Below are positions 36,639-46,247 of a stretch of DNA of 64,000 bases, one piece after another. Every line of letters begins with the position of its first letter. Positions within the stretch are counted from its first letter, which is position 1. The stretch comes from an uncultured Pelagimonas sp. GTDB taxonomy: Bacteria > Pseudomonadota > Alphaproteobacteria > Rhodobacterales > Rhodobacteraceae. Below the pieces are notes generated by a model. The model did no database searches. It was not told the DNA's origin and worked only from the letters and a program-made list of their open reading frames with translations. The stretch lies in the NCBI RefSeq assembly GCF_947498515.1, contig NZ_CANMKO010000005.1:1-64000 (forward strand), read 5' to 3'. Both the position numbers and the translations under genes were made by a program.

Positions 36639-37820
36639 TCACTGGTTTCTGAGCGGGATCTTCATTTCATCAAGGCCAATTTCGCGTACCAGAACCGGCA
36701 CGCCATAGTCTTTGCCGTCCTGAATTTCGGTGCGGAAGTGGTACATGGATTGCATGGCCTGATGGTCTTCGGCGCGGAACATCATCTTGCCTTTGGGTGT
36801 CTCCCATTCCATGCCTTCCATGGCGGCAATTAGCGCATCGGTATCTTCGGCCCCGCCGGCCTTTTTGATCGCTTCGACAACCGCGATGCCCGAGGCCATG
36901 CCGCCCGCGGTAAAGAAATCAGGTGGCGTGCCGTGACGGTCAAAATGTTCTTTGACCAGCCATTCGTTCACCGGGTTTTGCGGGATTTCGTAGTAGTAAT
37001 AGGTCGCGCCTTCTAGGCCGGGCAGTTCTTTGTAGGCTTTCAAAGCCGCCAAAATGTTGCCACCTGTGGCGATCTCAACCCCAAAGCGCGACGGGTCCAT
37101 AGCGTTGATTTTCGACATCGGATTGCCGCCACCGGCCCAAATAATGAAGAGCTTCTTGTCGCCGCTCTCACCTTCCATGGCGTTAAAAATCCGCTCGGCT
37201 GCGGCGGTGAAATCGGTGGTGTCGGTGGGCACGTATTCTTCGTGCGCAATCTTGGCTCCGGTGGCTTCGAGCGCCTCTTTGAATGCGGAAACCCCGTCGC
37301 GGCCAAAGGCATAATCCTGTGCCAGCGTCGCGATGGTCACCCCGTCGCCACCAAGGGCAACCGCGTTGGAAATCGCATCCTGAGACGAATTGCGCCCGGT
37401 GCGGAAAATGTAGCGATTCCAAGCGGAACCGGTGATGCTATCGGCCACGGCTGGCTCAACAATCAACACCCGTTCATATTCTTCGGCGACCGGCAACATG
37501 GCCAAGGCCACGCCCGAACTTACCGGACCAACGGCGATATGGACGTCATCGTCACCATAGGCTTCGGCCAAAAGGCTACGACCGGTTGCGGGGTCAAGCT
37601 GGGTGTCCTTTTCGATCACAACGATCTTTTCGCCGTTGATCTCCATCGTGCCGCCGGTGGCATATTCCAACCCCATCATCAGCCCGTCATGGGACTGTTT
37701 GGCATAGGCCTCAAACGGGCCGGTCTTGCCATAAACATGGGCCACGCGGATCTCGGCGCTGGCCGCAGTGGCAAGCGCCAAAGTCAACGCCGCAACACCG
37801 GTTTTTAACAAACCTTTCAT
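36639..37820 (-). CDS. Periplasmic binding protein of the LIV-type importer
   Basis: 393 residues from the ATG at 37820, with GGAGGACC upstream. Signal peptide MKGLLKTGVAALTLALATAASA is followed by a type I periplasmic-binding fold (EIRVAHVYGKTGPFEAYAKQSHDGLMMGLEYA, in pieces, then VGPVSSGVALAMLPVAEEY). In LivJ the ligand's alpha-amino group is held by Asp and Glu/Tyr residues that could not be located here, so the ligand may not be an amino acid. It is the first gene of the leftward operon and carries the shared TetR element 39 bp upstream of its start. Confidence 0.9.
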   Translation of the reverse strand: MKGLLKTGVAALTLALATAASAEIRVAHVYGKTGPFEAYAKQSHDGLMMGLEYATGGTMEINGEKIVVIEKDTQLDPATGRSLLAEAYGDDDVHIAVGPVSSGVALAMLPVAEEYERVLIVEPAVADSITGSAWNRYIFRTGRNSSQDAISNAVALGGDGVTIATLAQDYAFGRDGVSAFKEALEATGAKIAHEEYVPTDTTDFTAAAERIFNAMEGESGDKKLFIIWAGGGNPMSKINAMDPSRFGVEIATGGNILAALKAYKELPGLEGATYYYYEIPQNPVNEWLVKEHFDRHGTPPDFFTAGGMASGIAVVEAIKKAGGAEDTDALIAAMEGMEWETPKGKMMFRAEDHQAMQSMYHFRTEIQDGKDYGVPVLVREIGLDEMKIPLRNQ

Positions 37821-37858
37821 CTGGGTCCTCCTCCCAATCGCATCTCTCCTGTTCAAAT

Positions 37859-37883
37859 GTGAAACATGAATCATAATTCATGT
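37859..37883. promoter_or_regulatory. Second copy of the TetR operator, upstream of the importer operon
   Basis: ATGAAT-CATA-ATTCAT at 37866-37881 with flanks GTGAAA and GT. It matches the element at 26445-26469 in 22 of 25 bases. On the minus strand TTGACA, a good -35 box, overlaps its right end, so binding would block the promoter of the binding-protein gene. Confidence 0.75.
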
Positions 37884-38062
37884 CAACGAAAAGGATCTAC
37901 AGGAGTGACGTTGGGCCGACCTCTGTGACCAGGGTCGCAGAATTCCATAAGGGTTTGCGAGTGCGGCTGTTGAGAGCGTCATACCGCCGTGAACGGGCTT
38001 GATCCCTCAATTGATGGGCACGCGTGAAAGACGGTCGGCCCCCAAAAGAATCTCAAACTGCC

Positions 38063-38076
38063 TTGACGATAGTCAA
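38063..38076. promoter_or_regulatory. FNR/DNR/NnrR-type box upstream of the nos cluster
   Basis: TTGAC-GATA-GTCAA is a perfect palindrome of the TTGAY-N4-RTCAA type bound by Crp/FNR-family regulators of anaerobic and denitrification genes. It is centred about 55 bp upstream of the first gene of the cluster, a position that suits activation. Confidence 0.75.
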
Positions 38077-38124
38077 ATCCTGAGGCGGCCCCGACTGGTA
38101 GCGATTTTACCAAGAGATTAATAT

Positions 38125-38610
38125 TTGAGCACATCCATGATGGTCCGAGTCGCACAGCTTTTTCACCAGATACTGCGCCCAATGGCGCGGCTGGGAAAGC
38201 TGCGTGATTTTTGGGCCATCTTGGGCGTGGTGGCCCTCTGCCTGCAAAGCTTTGCCCCGACAATGGCGCAGGCTGCTGATCTGGAATGGATGGTTATTTG
38301 TTCGGATGACGGGGCCAAACTGGTTCAGGTTGACCTCTCCGAGGGGCAAAACCACGAGCCATGCCCAGATTGTGACGATTGCGCCCTGTGCGCCACCGGG
38401 TCGGAAAGCGCCGATCCTGCCGCCACCACAATGGTTACAACACACGGTTTGGCCGCCCCTCAAACATCTATTCGCACCGTTCCAATTTTGTGGAACGCCG
38501 ATTACCTGTGGCCCGTAACACGCGGCCCCCCGAGCGCGAACAATGATAAAAAGGACCGCGTATTCCGCGCGTTCCCGGTGTCGAACTCTAAAAAGGGAGA
38601 GGCGCTGTGA
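38125..38610 (+). CDS. Small Cys-rich exported protein ahead of nosR
   Basis: 161 residues from a TTG at 38125 (AAGAGA 7 nt upstream); an ATG at 38137 is the alternative. Membrane or signal segment at about 30-50 (FWAILGVVALCLQSF, then MAQAADL). The middle holds CPDCDDCALC (near residues 80-90), a CxxC pair that could bind copper or another metal, as in DUF2946-like proteins near copper genes. It overlaps nosR by 4 bp, so it belongs to the nos operon. A role in copper delivery to NosZ is inference. Confidence 0.7.
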   Translation: MSTSMMVRVAQLFHQILRPMARLGKLRDFWAILGVVALCLQSFAPTMAQAADLEWMVICSDDGAKLVQVDLSEGQNHEPCPDCDDCALCATGSESADPAATTMVTTHGLAAPQTSIRTVPILWNADYLWPVTRGPPSANNDKKDRVFRAFPVSNSKKGEAL

Positions 38611-40805
38611 ACGTAAAAAGCGCATTCTTCTCACGCCTGTTTCTTGGCATGAAAATCGGCCTGCTCTGGCTGGTGGCAATGACGGCCCCAGCATTTGCAG
38701 ATAGCCTAGACAGCTTTTTGCCTGACTTGGTTCCCTCCGAATTGGCCCCCGGCGCAGATGCCTTTGGCCCGGTTCGCGATGATGTAAAGGTCGCTCCTAT
38801 CCTCAAAGGGGGCGAGACCATTGCATGGGCTTTCCTAACCTCTGATTTTGTTGGCACCACCGGGTATTCGGGCAAACCGATCCACGTTGTTGCGGCTATC
38901 GACAATGACGCGGTTCTCACCGGCGTCAAACTTGTCAAACACTCTGAACCAATTGTGTTGATCGGTATTCCCAACTCGAAAATGGTCAAACTGACCGAAG
39001 GCTATACCGGTCTTGATCTCAAGGCCGAGGCGGCGTCGGGCGGTGAATCCCACGATCTCGATATCATCTCTGGCGCGACCGTAACGATTATGGTCATTGA
39101 TGACAGCCTCGTCCGGGGCGGTATCAAAGTGTCGCGCGCGCTTGGCCTTGGGGGGCTTGCCCCGGTAACCCGCGATGGTCCGCGTCGCGAGGTCGATATG
39201 GCCAAGGTTGAGATGTCCGATTGGACCACCCTGTCGGGTGACGGTTCGGTGCGTCGCATGACCTTGGACATTGGTCAGGTCAACAAAGCCTTTGAGGTCA
39301 TGCCCGATCCACGTGCCGCCAAACGCCCCGAACCGGGCGAACCCGGTGACACCTATATCGATATGCATCTGGCGCTGGTTTCGGTGCCCAGCATCGGCAA
39401 AACCCTGTTGGGCGAGGCCGAGTACAACAACATGCTTGAATGGCTCGAAGAGGGTGAGCAGGCGATTTTGGTTCTTGGTCGTGGGGCTTATAGCTTCAAG
39501 GGGTCGGGCTATGTTCGCGGCGGGATTTTTGACCGTATCCAGCTTATTCAGGGCGACAATTCGGTTCGCTTCTTTGACAAACAGCAACGCCGTCTTGGCG
39601 AGCTGGCCACGGATGACAGCCCCAGCTTTGTTGAGCTCGACATTTTCAAAATCCCGGCAGATGCCGAGTTTGATCCTACCGAACCCTTCCGGCTGCAACT
39701 GCTGGCGCAACGGTCTGTTGGCGCGCTTGAACGTGTCTTTTTGACCTTCGACCTTGGCTACAAACTGCCGGAACGTTTCTTGCTGCCCAAGGCCGCTGCG
39801 CCAAAAGTGGTGGATGATGCCACCGCCGAAGCCGCCGCAAAAACTGCCCTATGGCAGCGCATCTGGAAAGACCGCACGGTTGAAATCGCTGTGCTGGGCG
39901 TGATGCTATTGGTGCTGACTGCGACGTTCTTCTTCCAGTTCCAAGCCACCATGAATGCGCGCACCTTTTATTGGTTCCGCATCGGGTTTCTCACCATGTC
40001 GCTGTTCTTTATCGGCTGGTACGCCAATGCGCAGCTCTCGGTTGTGAACCTCATGGCGCTGGCTGGGAGCCTCAAAGGTGGCTTTACTTGGGACGCGTTC
40101 CTGATGGACCCGCTGGTGTTCATTCAATGGTTCGCCATTGCTGCGGCGCTGTTGTTCTGGGGTCGTGGGGCCTATTGCGGCTGGCTGTGCCCATTCGGTG
40201 CGCTGCAAGAGCTGACCAACAAGATCGCCCGCGCCTTTAAGGTTCCTCAGATCACCCTGCCATGGGGGCTGCATGAACGGCTCTGGGCGGTCAAATACAT
40301 GATCTTCTTGGGTCTGTTCGGCCTGTCGATGGTGTCGATCCCGCTGGCGGAAACCTATGCTGAGGTCGAACCGTTCAAGACCGCGATCATCTTGAAATTT
40401 GTGCGTGACTGGCCGTTTGTCATCTTTGCTCTGGCGCTGCTGTTGGCCGGTCTGTTCATCGAACGCTTTTACTGCCGCTATCTGTGCCCGCTTGGCGCGG
40501 CGCTGGCGATCCCGGCACGGATTCGCATGTTTGACTGGCTGCGCCGGTACAAAGAATGCGGCTCTCCCTGCCAGACCTGTGCCAATGAATGCCCGGTTCA
40601 GGCGATCCACCCCACCGGTGAGATCAACCCCAATGAATGTGTCGACTGCCTGCATTGTCAGGTTCTCTACCAGTCGGAAACCAAATGTCCGGTCGTGATC
40701 CGCCAAGTCAAACGGCGTGCCAAGGTCGGGTCGGCGGAACTTAAGGTTCCTGCGGGAACACCGCCGACAAATCACCCAAATGCCAAACCCACTAATGTTT
40801 CGTGA
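38607..40805 (+). CDS. nosR: NosR, membrane regulator and electron donor for N2O reduction
   Basis: 732 residues from a GTG start. A periplasmic FMN-binding domain follows the signal (about 30-170, with the FMN-binding SGATVT). Membrane segments run from about 430 to 640. The C-terminal part has polyferredoxin motifs [27 protein letters not shown] and two [4Fe-4S] sites in [14 protein letters not shown] and [18 protein letters not shown]. NosR passes electrons to NosZ and is required for nosZ expression. Directly followed by nosZ with a 13-bp gap. Confidence 0.96.
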   Translation: MNVKSAFFSRLFLGMKIGLLWLVAMTAPAFADSLDSFLPDLVPSELAPGADAFGPVRDDVKVAPILKGGETIAWAFLTSDFVGTTGYSGKPIHVVAAIDNDAVLTGVKLVKHSEPIVLIGIPNSKMVKLTEGYTGLDLKAEAASGGESHDLDIISGATVTIMVIDDSLVRGGIKVSRALGLGGLAPVTRDGPRREVDMAKVEMSDWTTLSGDGSVRRMTLDIGQVNKAFEVMPDPRAAKRPEPGEPGDTYIDMHLALVSVPSIGKTLLGEAEYNNMLEWLEEGEQAILVLGRGAYSFKGSGYVRGGIFDRIQLIQGDNSVRFFDKQQRRLGELATDDSPSFVELDIFKIPADAEFDPTEPFRLQLLAQRSVGALERVFLTFDLGYKLPERFLLPKAAAPKVVDDATAEAAAKTALWQRIWKDRTVEIAVLGVMLLVLTATFFFQFQATMNARTFYWFRIGFLTMSLFFIGWYANAQLSVVNLMALAGSLKGGFTWDAFLMDPLVFIQWFAIAAALLFWGRGAYCGWLCPFGALQELTNKIARAFKVPQITLPWGLHERLWAVKYMIFLGLFGLSMVSIPLAETYAEVEPFKTAIILKFVRDWPFVIFALALLLAGLFIERFYCRYLCPLGAALAIPARIRMFDWLRRYKECGSPCQTCANECPVQAIHPTGEINPNECVDCLHCQVLYQSETKCPVVIRQVKRRAKVGSAELKVPAGTPPTNHPNAKPTNVS

Positions 40806-40818
40806 AGGAGGAACTCCA

Positions 40819-42744
40819 ATGTCCGAAGAAACCAATGAAAAAATGTCGGTAACACGCCGCGGCCTATTGGGCGCGACCGCGACCGGTGCTGCTGTTGCAG
40901 CGACTGGCGTCGGCTCTGCCCTTTTGGGCGCAAGCGAAGCCAAGGCGGCCACCGCCGCGAGCTGGCACCTCGCGCCAGGTGACCTTGATGAATACTACGG
41001 CTTCTGGTCCTCGGGTCAGACCGGCGAATTGCGTATCCTTGGGATGCCATCCATGCGCGAATTGATGCGTATTCCGGTCTTCAACCGCTGCTCGGCCACC
41101 GGCTGGGGTCAAACCAATGAATCGCTCAAGGTTCTCACCGAAGGCCTGTTGCCTGAAACCAAGGAATACCTCGCCGCAAACGGCAAGGTCACCTATGACA
41201 ACGGCGATTTGCACCACCCGCATATGTCGTTCACCGACGGCACCTATGACGGCCGTTTCCTATTCATGAACGACAAAGCCAACACCCGTGTGGCCCGTGT
41301 GCGTTGTGACGTGATGAAATGCGACAAGATCATCGAGATTCCCAACGCACATGACATCCACGGTTTGCGTCCACAGAAATTTCCACGCACCGGCTATGTC
41401 TTTGCCAACGGCGAGCACGAAGCACCCCTCGTCAATGATGGCACGATTCTGGATGAGCCAGAGCAGTATGTGAACATCTTCACCGCCATCGACGGTGACG
41501 AAATGGAAGTTGCATGGCAGGTGATCGTGTCGGGGAACCTCGACAACACCGATTGTGATTACCAAGGCAAATATGCCTTCTCAACCTCGTACAACTCGGA
41601 AATGGGCATGACCCTTGCCGAGATGACCGAAGCCGAGCTTGACCACGTTGTTGTTTTCAACATCAAGGCCATCGAAGAAGCGGTTAACAATGGCGATTAC
41701 CAAGAGCTTAAGGGTGTCAAAGTTGTTGATGGCCGCAAAGGTGCGCCGGGCAAACTGACCCGCTATATCCCGATCCCGAACTCGCCACACGGCGTGAACG
41801 CGGCACCGGACAAGCGTCACATCTGTATCAACGGCAAACTGTCGCCAACCGTGTCGGTTATCGACGTGGAAAAACTCGACGCTCTGTTTGACGCGGACGC
41901 CGATCCACGCAGCGCAGTTGTTGCAGAACCTCAGCTGGGTCTTGGCCCGCTCCACACCGCATTTGACAACCGTGGCAACGCCTACACCACCCTGTTCCTT
42001 GATAGCCAAGTGGTTAAGTGGAACATCCAAGACGCGATCGCGTCTTATGGTGGTTCCGACGTTGACCCGATCAAAGACAAGGTCGACGTACACTACCAGC
42101 CCGGTCACAACTCAACCTCGATGGGTGAAACCTCCGAAGCTGACGGCAAGTGGTTGATTTCGATGAACAAGTTCTCGAAAGACCGCTTCTTGAATGTGGG
42201 TCCGCTCAAGCCTGAAAACGAACAGCTGATCGACATTTCCGGCGACAAGATGAAGGTTGTCCATGACGGCCCAACCTTTGCTGAACCTCACGATAGCATC
42301 ATTGTTCACCGCTCCAAAGTGACGCCGCTTGATGTTTGGGATCGCAATGACCCAATGTGGGAAGATGCCCGCATTCAGGCCGAAGCCGATGGTATTGATC
42401 TGGAAGATGGTGCCGAAGAAATCATCCGCGACAAGGACGATCCAACCAAAGTACGTGTCTATATGACATCGGTTGCGCCGGTCTTCTCGTGGGAGAAATT
42501 TGAGGTCAATCAAGGCGACGAAGTCACCGTCTATGTCACCAACCTCGACGACGTTGATGACGTAACTCACGGGTTCTGTATGGCCAACTTTGGTGTCGCC
42601 ATGGAAGTGGCCCCACAGGCAACCGCATCGGTAACCTTTGTGGCCGAACGTCCCGGTGTTCACTGGTTCTATTGCCAGTGGTTCTGCCACGCGCTGCACA
42701 TGGAAATGCGCGGCCGTATGTTCGTAAAACCACGCGAGGCCTAA
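40819..42744 (+). CDS. nosZ: NosZ, nitrous oxide reductase
   Basis: Reduces N2O to N2 in the periplasm, the last step of denitrification. 641 residues from the ATG at 40819 (GAAGGAGG upstream). The Tat signal [19 protein letters not shown] makes it a clade I (Tat-dependent) enzyme. The beta-propeller with the CuZ His ligands includes [18 protein letters not shown] and GPLHTAF. The C-terminal cupredoxin domain has the CuA site [14 protein letters not shown], with a further His in VTHGFC. Residue content looks complete, so an active enzyme is expected. Confidence 0.97.
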   Translation: MSEETNEKMSVTRRGLLGATATGAAVAATGVGSALLGASEAKAATAASWHLAPGDLDEYYGFWSSGQTGELRILGMPSMRELMRIPVFNRCSATGWGQTNESLKVLTEGLLPETKEYLAANGKVTYDNGDLHHPHMSFTDGTYDGRFLFMNDKANTRVARVRCDVMKCDKIIEIPNAHDIHGLRPQKFPRTGYVFANGEHEAPLVNDGTILDEPEQYVNIFTAIDGDEMEVAWQVIVSGNLDNTDCDYQGKYAFSTSYNSEMGMTLAEMTEAELDHVVVFNIKAIEEAVNNGDYQELKGVKVVDGRKGAPGKLTRYIPIPNSPHGVNAAPDKRHICINGKLSPTVSVIDVEKLDALFDADADPRSAVVAEPQLGLGPLHTAFDNRGNAYTTLFLDSQVVKWNIQDAIASYGGSDVDPIKDKVDVHYQPGHNSTSMGETSEADGKWLISMNKFSKDRFLNVGPLKPENEQLIDISGDKMKVVHDGPTFAEPHDSIIVHRSKVTPLDVWDRNDPMWEDARIQAEADGIDLEDGAEEIIRDKDDPTKVRVYMTSVAPVFSWEKFEVNQGDEVTVYVTNLDDVDDVTHGFCMANFGVAMEVAPQATASVTFVAERPGVHWFYCQWFCHALHMEMRGRMFVKPREA

Positions 42745-42747
42745 GAT

Positions 42748-44016
42748 ATGCATTGGCTCCTGTCCCTCTCAACATTCCTAGCTTTGGTCGTTTTCTCCCC
42801 AGTATCGGCCAAGGTTTGGGATGTCCCAGTGCGGGACGGAGCCATTGCTGAAACCTTGGCTCAGGCGGCGGATGGTGACACCCTCCGCCTGGGCTCTGGC
42901 ACCTATTTTGAAAATGTGGTGCTGGATCGGCCGATGATTTTGGATGGCTTAGGCCATGCGATTATTGACGCCGGTGGCAGCGGTAGCGTGATCACCGTGA
43001 CCGGTGACGGCGTGACCGTGCAAAACGTAACTGTCCAAGGGTCAGGCGACAGCCATGACACCATCGATAGCGGCATTCAGCTCAAGAAAACCGCCTATGC
43101 GCCGCAGATTTTGAACAATGTGGTCTTGGGTAATCTCTACGGAATTGACATCCATGGTGCCAAAGACTCCATGGTCCAAGGCAACCGAATCGAAGGGCGC
43201 CTTGACCGCCACATGAACATTCGCGGCAATGGTGTTTACGTCTGGAACGCCCCCGGTGCCACGGTTGACAACAACGATATTCGGTGGGGCCGCGATGGGA
43301 TTTTCGTGAACTCCTCCAAGAAAAACACCTTTACCAACAATCTGTTCCGCGATCTGCGTTTTGCAGTTCACTATATGTATGCCGACAACTCCATCGTCGC
43401 CAACAATGTCTCGATCGGCAATGATTTGGGCTATGCGGTGATGTTCACCACCAACGTCAAAGTCACCGACAATGTGTCGATTGATGACCGCGAACATGGG
43501 GTGATGATGAACTATGCGAACAAATCCGAAATCCGCGGCAACTATGTCCGTGGCGCCAAGGAAAAATGTTCCTTCCTCTATAATTCCAACCGCAACACCT
43601 TTGCCGACAATTGGTTCGAAGGCTGTGGGATTGGCATCCATTTCACCGCCGGGTCTCAGGATAACCGCATCCTTGGCAATGCCTTTGTTGGCAACCGCAC
43701 ACAGGTGAAACTGGTTTCGACCGATTGGCACGAATGGTCCGAAAATGGCCGTGGCAACTATTGGTCCGATAATGCCAGCTTTGACGTTGATGGCGACGGG
43801 ATCGGCGATCAGCCCTATCGCCCCAACGATAGCATGGATCACGTGCTTTGGACCCAGCCAAGCGCGAAATTGTTGCTAGGGTCACCGGCGGTTCAGCTGG
43901 TACGTTGGTCGCAATCCGCATTTCCGGCGCTGTTGCCGGGCGGGGTGGTCGATAGCCACCCGATTATGAAACCCGTCAAACCCGACGCCTTTCGAAAGGT
44001 CCCCCATGACGGCTGA
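42748..44016 (+). CDS. nosD: NosD, periplasmic copper-insertion accessory protein
   Basis: 422 residues. Signal peptide (MHWLLSLSTFLALVVFSPVSA) then a long right-handed beta-helix of CASH-type repeats (about 40-360; for example GNLYGIDIHGAKDSMVQGNR is a typical turn). NosD works with NosF and NosY to deliver or assemble the CuZ cluster. Starts 4 bp past the nosZ stop and overlaps nosF by 11 bp. Confidence 0.94.
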   Translation: MHWLLSLSTFLALVVFSPVSAKVWDVPVRDGAIAETLAQAADGDTLRLGSGTYFENVVLDRPMILDGLGHAIIDAGGSGSVITVTGDGVTVQNVTVQGSGDSHDTIDSGIQLKKTAYAPQILNNVVLGNLYGIDIHGAKDSMVQGNRIEGRLDRHMNIRGNGVYVWNAPGATVDNNDIRWGRDGIFVNSSKKNTFTNNLFRDLRFAVHYMYADNSIVANNVSIGNDLGYAVMFTTNVKVTDNVSIDDREHGVMMNYANKSEIRGNYVRGAKEKCSFLYNSNRNTFADNWFEGCGIGIHFTAGSQDNRILGNAFVGNRTQVKLVSTDWHEWSENGRGNYWSDNASFDVDGDGIGDQPYRPNDSMDHVLWTQPSAKLLLGSPAVQLVRWSQSAFPALLPGGVVDSHPIMKPVKPDAFRKVPHDG

Positions 44017-44911
44017 TGTTTTGAATATATCCAACGTTGACAAAGATCGTGGCAAGACGCGCGTCTTGAACGATGTGTCGCTGATGGTTCAACCGGGCGA
44101 ACGTGTGGCTCTGCTCGGCCACAACGGAGCCGGTAAATCGACGCTGATCAAGTCGATACTTGGATTGACGCCTATTCATAGCGGCGCGATCACCGTTGAC
44201 GGCGCGGCCCCCGGAACCGGCGCGGCCCGTCGCGCAACCGCCTATTTGCCCGAAGCCGTGTCGTTTCACCCGGCTTTGACCGGGCGGGAACAGCTCACCT
44301 TGTTTGCCAAGCTTGACGGGGCCAAGGCCGATGTCGCTGGCTTGCTAAAGCGTGTCGGCCTGTCCGATGCCTTGGATCGTCGCATTGGCACCTATTCCAA
44401 GGGCATGCGGCAACGACTTGGTTTGGCGCAGGTTTTGCTCGGCAAACCTGCCGTCGCTTTGCTTGATGAACCGACCAGCGGGCTAGATCCGATTTCGCGC
44501 CAAGATCTCTATGCGATTATTGACCAACTGGCGGGGCAGGGGACGGCGGTGCTCATCGCCTCGCATGCGCTGACCGAGGTCGAGGCGCGCACCGATCGTA
44601 TCGCCATCATGAGCAAGGGCCATTTGGTCGCTGATGACACATTGACTGGCTTGTCGCGCCGCGCCGGATTGCCGATCCGCTTGCGGGTGCGGGCCACCGA
44701 CAATGCCGATGCGATTGCGGCGCAAATTGGTGGGCAACGGATCAACGGTGCCTCGGTGGAACTGCACTGTACCCCAGATGACAAAATGGCCCAGCTGCGC
44801 CGGATCACCGATTTAGGCGACGCGGTGGCTGATCTCGAAATCACCCCGCCCAAGCTTGAAGACCTGTACCGCCATTTCGCGGCCCAAGACGCATCGGAGG
44901 ATTTATCATGA
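44006..44911 (+). CDS. nosF: NosF, ABC ATPase of the copper-assembly system
   Basis: 301 residues. Walker A GHNGAGKST (residues 39-47), signature YSKGMRQRLGLAQ (the NosF form of LSGGQ) and Walker B VALLDEPTSGLDP. It forms the NosDFY complex with NosD and NosY. Overlaps nosD and nosY. Confidence 0.94.
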   Translation: MTADVLNISNVDKDRGKTRVLNDVSLMVQPGERVALLGHNGAGKSTLIKSILGLTPIHSGAITVDGAAPGTGAARRATAYLPEAVSFHPALTGREQLTLFAKLDGAKADVAGLLKRVGLSDALDRRIGTYSKGMRQRLGLAQVLLGKPAVALLDEPTSGLDPISRQDLYAIIDQLAGQGTAVLIASHALTEVEARTDRIAIMSKGHLVADDTLTGLSRRAGLPIRLRVRATDNADAIAAQIGGQRINGASVELHCTPDDKMAQLRRITDLGDAVADLEITPPKLEDLYRHFAAQDASEDLS

Positions 44912-45729
44912 CCCGCGCCCTTGCCATTGCCTCTTGTGAAATGCGCATCCTGCAACGCAACCTATGGCTGGTTGTGGCCACGGTGATCATGGTGCTGTTT
45001 GCGCTGGCGTTGACCTTTGCTGGTTCGGCGCCAACCGGGGCGCTTGGCGTCGATATGCTGACCATTTCGGTGGCGTCGATGACGACGTTGAGTGTCTATC
45101 TCGCCCCGCTCTTGGCCTTGATGATCTCCTTTGACGCCATCGCTGGGGACGCGGATCGCGGGTCATTGGCCCTTTTACTCTCGTACCCTGCCAGCCGTGG
45201 CGAAGTGCTGCTAGGCAAGTTCATTGCCCACCTAAGCGCCTTGGCCATTGCCATGGTCATTGGTTTCGGCTCTGCCGGGATGGTGGCGGCGTGGTTCGGT
45301 GGGGCAGGGGCCGAAAGCCTGCTGGCGCTGGCCCGTCTCATCGCCACCTCGATCATTTTGGGCGCCGTGTTCATCACGTTGGGCTACTTGGTGTCGTCGC
45401 TTGCCACGTCGTCAACCGCTGCGGCGGGGATGAGCGCGGGCCTGTGGCTGATCTTTGTGGTTCTCTATGACCTTGGCCTTTTGGGCGCGGTTGTGATGGA
45501 CGAAGGCGGCAGCTTTACCCAAACGATTTTCCCTTGGCTGATGGTCGCCAACCCAGCCGACGCCTTCCGGGTTTGGAACATCGCGGCCTCCGAAGGTGTC
45601 GCGCTGACCAGCGGCATGACCGGTGCCGCACAGGCTTTGCCGATTTGGGCGGCTCCTGCCTCGCTCTTGGCGTGGCCGCTGATTGGGTTCGCGGCGGCGC
45701 GTTTGGCCTTCCGGAGGATTGAACCATGA
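44908..45729 (+). CDS. nosY: NosY, ABC permease of the copper-assembly system
   Basis: 273 residues with six membrane segments (first near 20-40, last near 248-268). The permease pattern FDAIAGDADRGSLALLLSYPASRGEVLLGK, a glutamate-free coupling region, fits the NosY family. Overlaps nosF and nosL by 4 bp each. Confidence 0.93.
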   Translation: MTRALAIASCEMRILQRNLWLVVATVIMVLFALALTFAGSAPTGALGVDMLTISVASMTTLSVYLAPLLALMISFDAIAGDADRGSLALLLSYPASRGEVLLGKFIAHLSALAIAMVIGFGSAGMVAAWFGGAGAESLLALARLIATSIILGAVFITLGYLVSSLATSSTAAAGMSAGLWLIFVVLYDLGLLGAVVMDEGGSFTQTIFPWLMVANPADAFRVWNIAASEGVALTSGMTGAAQALPIWAAPASLLAWPLIGFAAARLAFRRIEP

Positions 45730-46247
45730 GATTTGTCCTTTTGGCTCTGGTCACACTCACATTGACCGCCTGTCAGGAAGAAGAAGCCAAAGCGCCGCCA
45801 CCGCCCGTGGACATGACCGCCGAAGCGCTCAGCTTTTTCTGTCAGATGAACATCTCTGATCACGGCGGCCCCAAGGCGCAAATCCATCTCGAAGGCTATC
45901 CCGCCCCGATCTTTTTCGCCCAGGTCCGCGATATGGTCGCCTATCTCAAAAGCCCGGAACGCGACGCCAAAATCCTTGCCGTCTACGTAAGCGATATGAG
46001 CGTGGCCGCAAGTTGGGAAGAACCGGGCACCAGCAACTGGATTTTGGCGGATGGCGCTCAATATGTTGTCGGCGCGCCGGTTCGGGGTGGCATGGGTGCG
46101 CCAGAGATTGTACCATTTGGCAACTATGAAGGCGCAGAAGCTTTCACTACAAAATACGGCGGGCAGGTCTTGCCAATGTCCGAAATTCCCGACGACGCCG
46201 CGCTTGGCGCCGTCAATCTGGCGCAAGTGTTGGAGACCCCGTCATGA
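45726..46247 (+). CDS. nosL: NosL, copper-binding lipoprotein
   Basis: 173 residues. Lipobox LTAC (Cys16) after a short hydrophobic leader. The mature part has the copper-site residues of the NosL/MerB-like fold (FFCQMNISDHGG; Met and Cys side by side). It hands Cu(I) to the NosZ assembly machinery. Overlaps nosY and nosX by 4 bp. Confidence 0.93.
   Translation: MRFVLLALVTLTLTACQEEEAKAPPPPVDMTAEALSFFCQMNISDHGGPKAQIHLEGYPAPIFFAQVRDMVAYLKSPERDAKILAVYVSDMSVAASWEEPGTSNWILADGAQYVVGAPVRGGMGAPEIVPFGNYEGAEAFTTKYGGQVLPMSEIPDDAALGAVNLAQVLETPS

Noticed and set aside
36639-37820. Calling the importer a leucine/isoleucine/valine system
   Set aside because: The binding-protein residues for an amino group could not be found and the operon context is acyl-CoA metabolism, so only the LIV family is assigned.
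39906-40952. 348-codon open frame opposite nosR
   Set aside because: Shadow of the nosR membrane and ferredoxin region; no family features.
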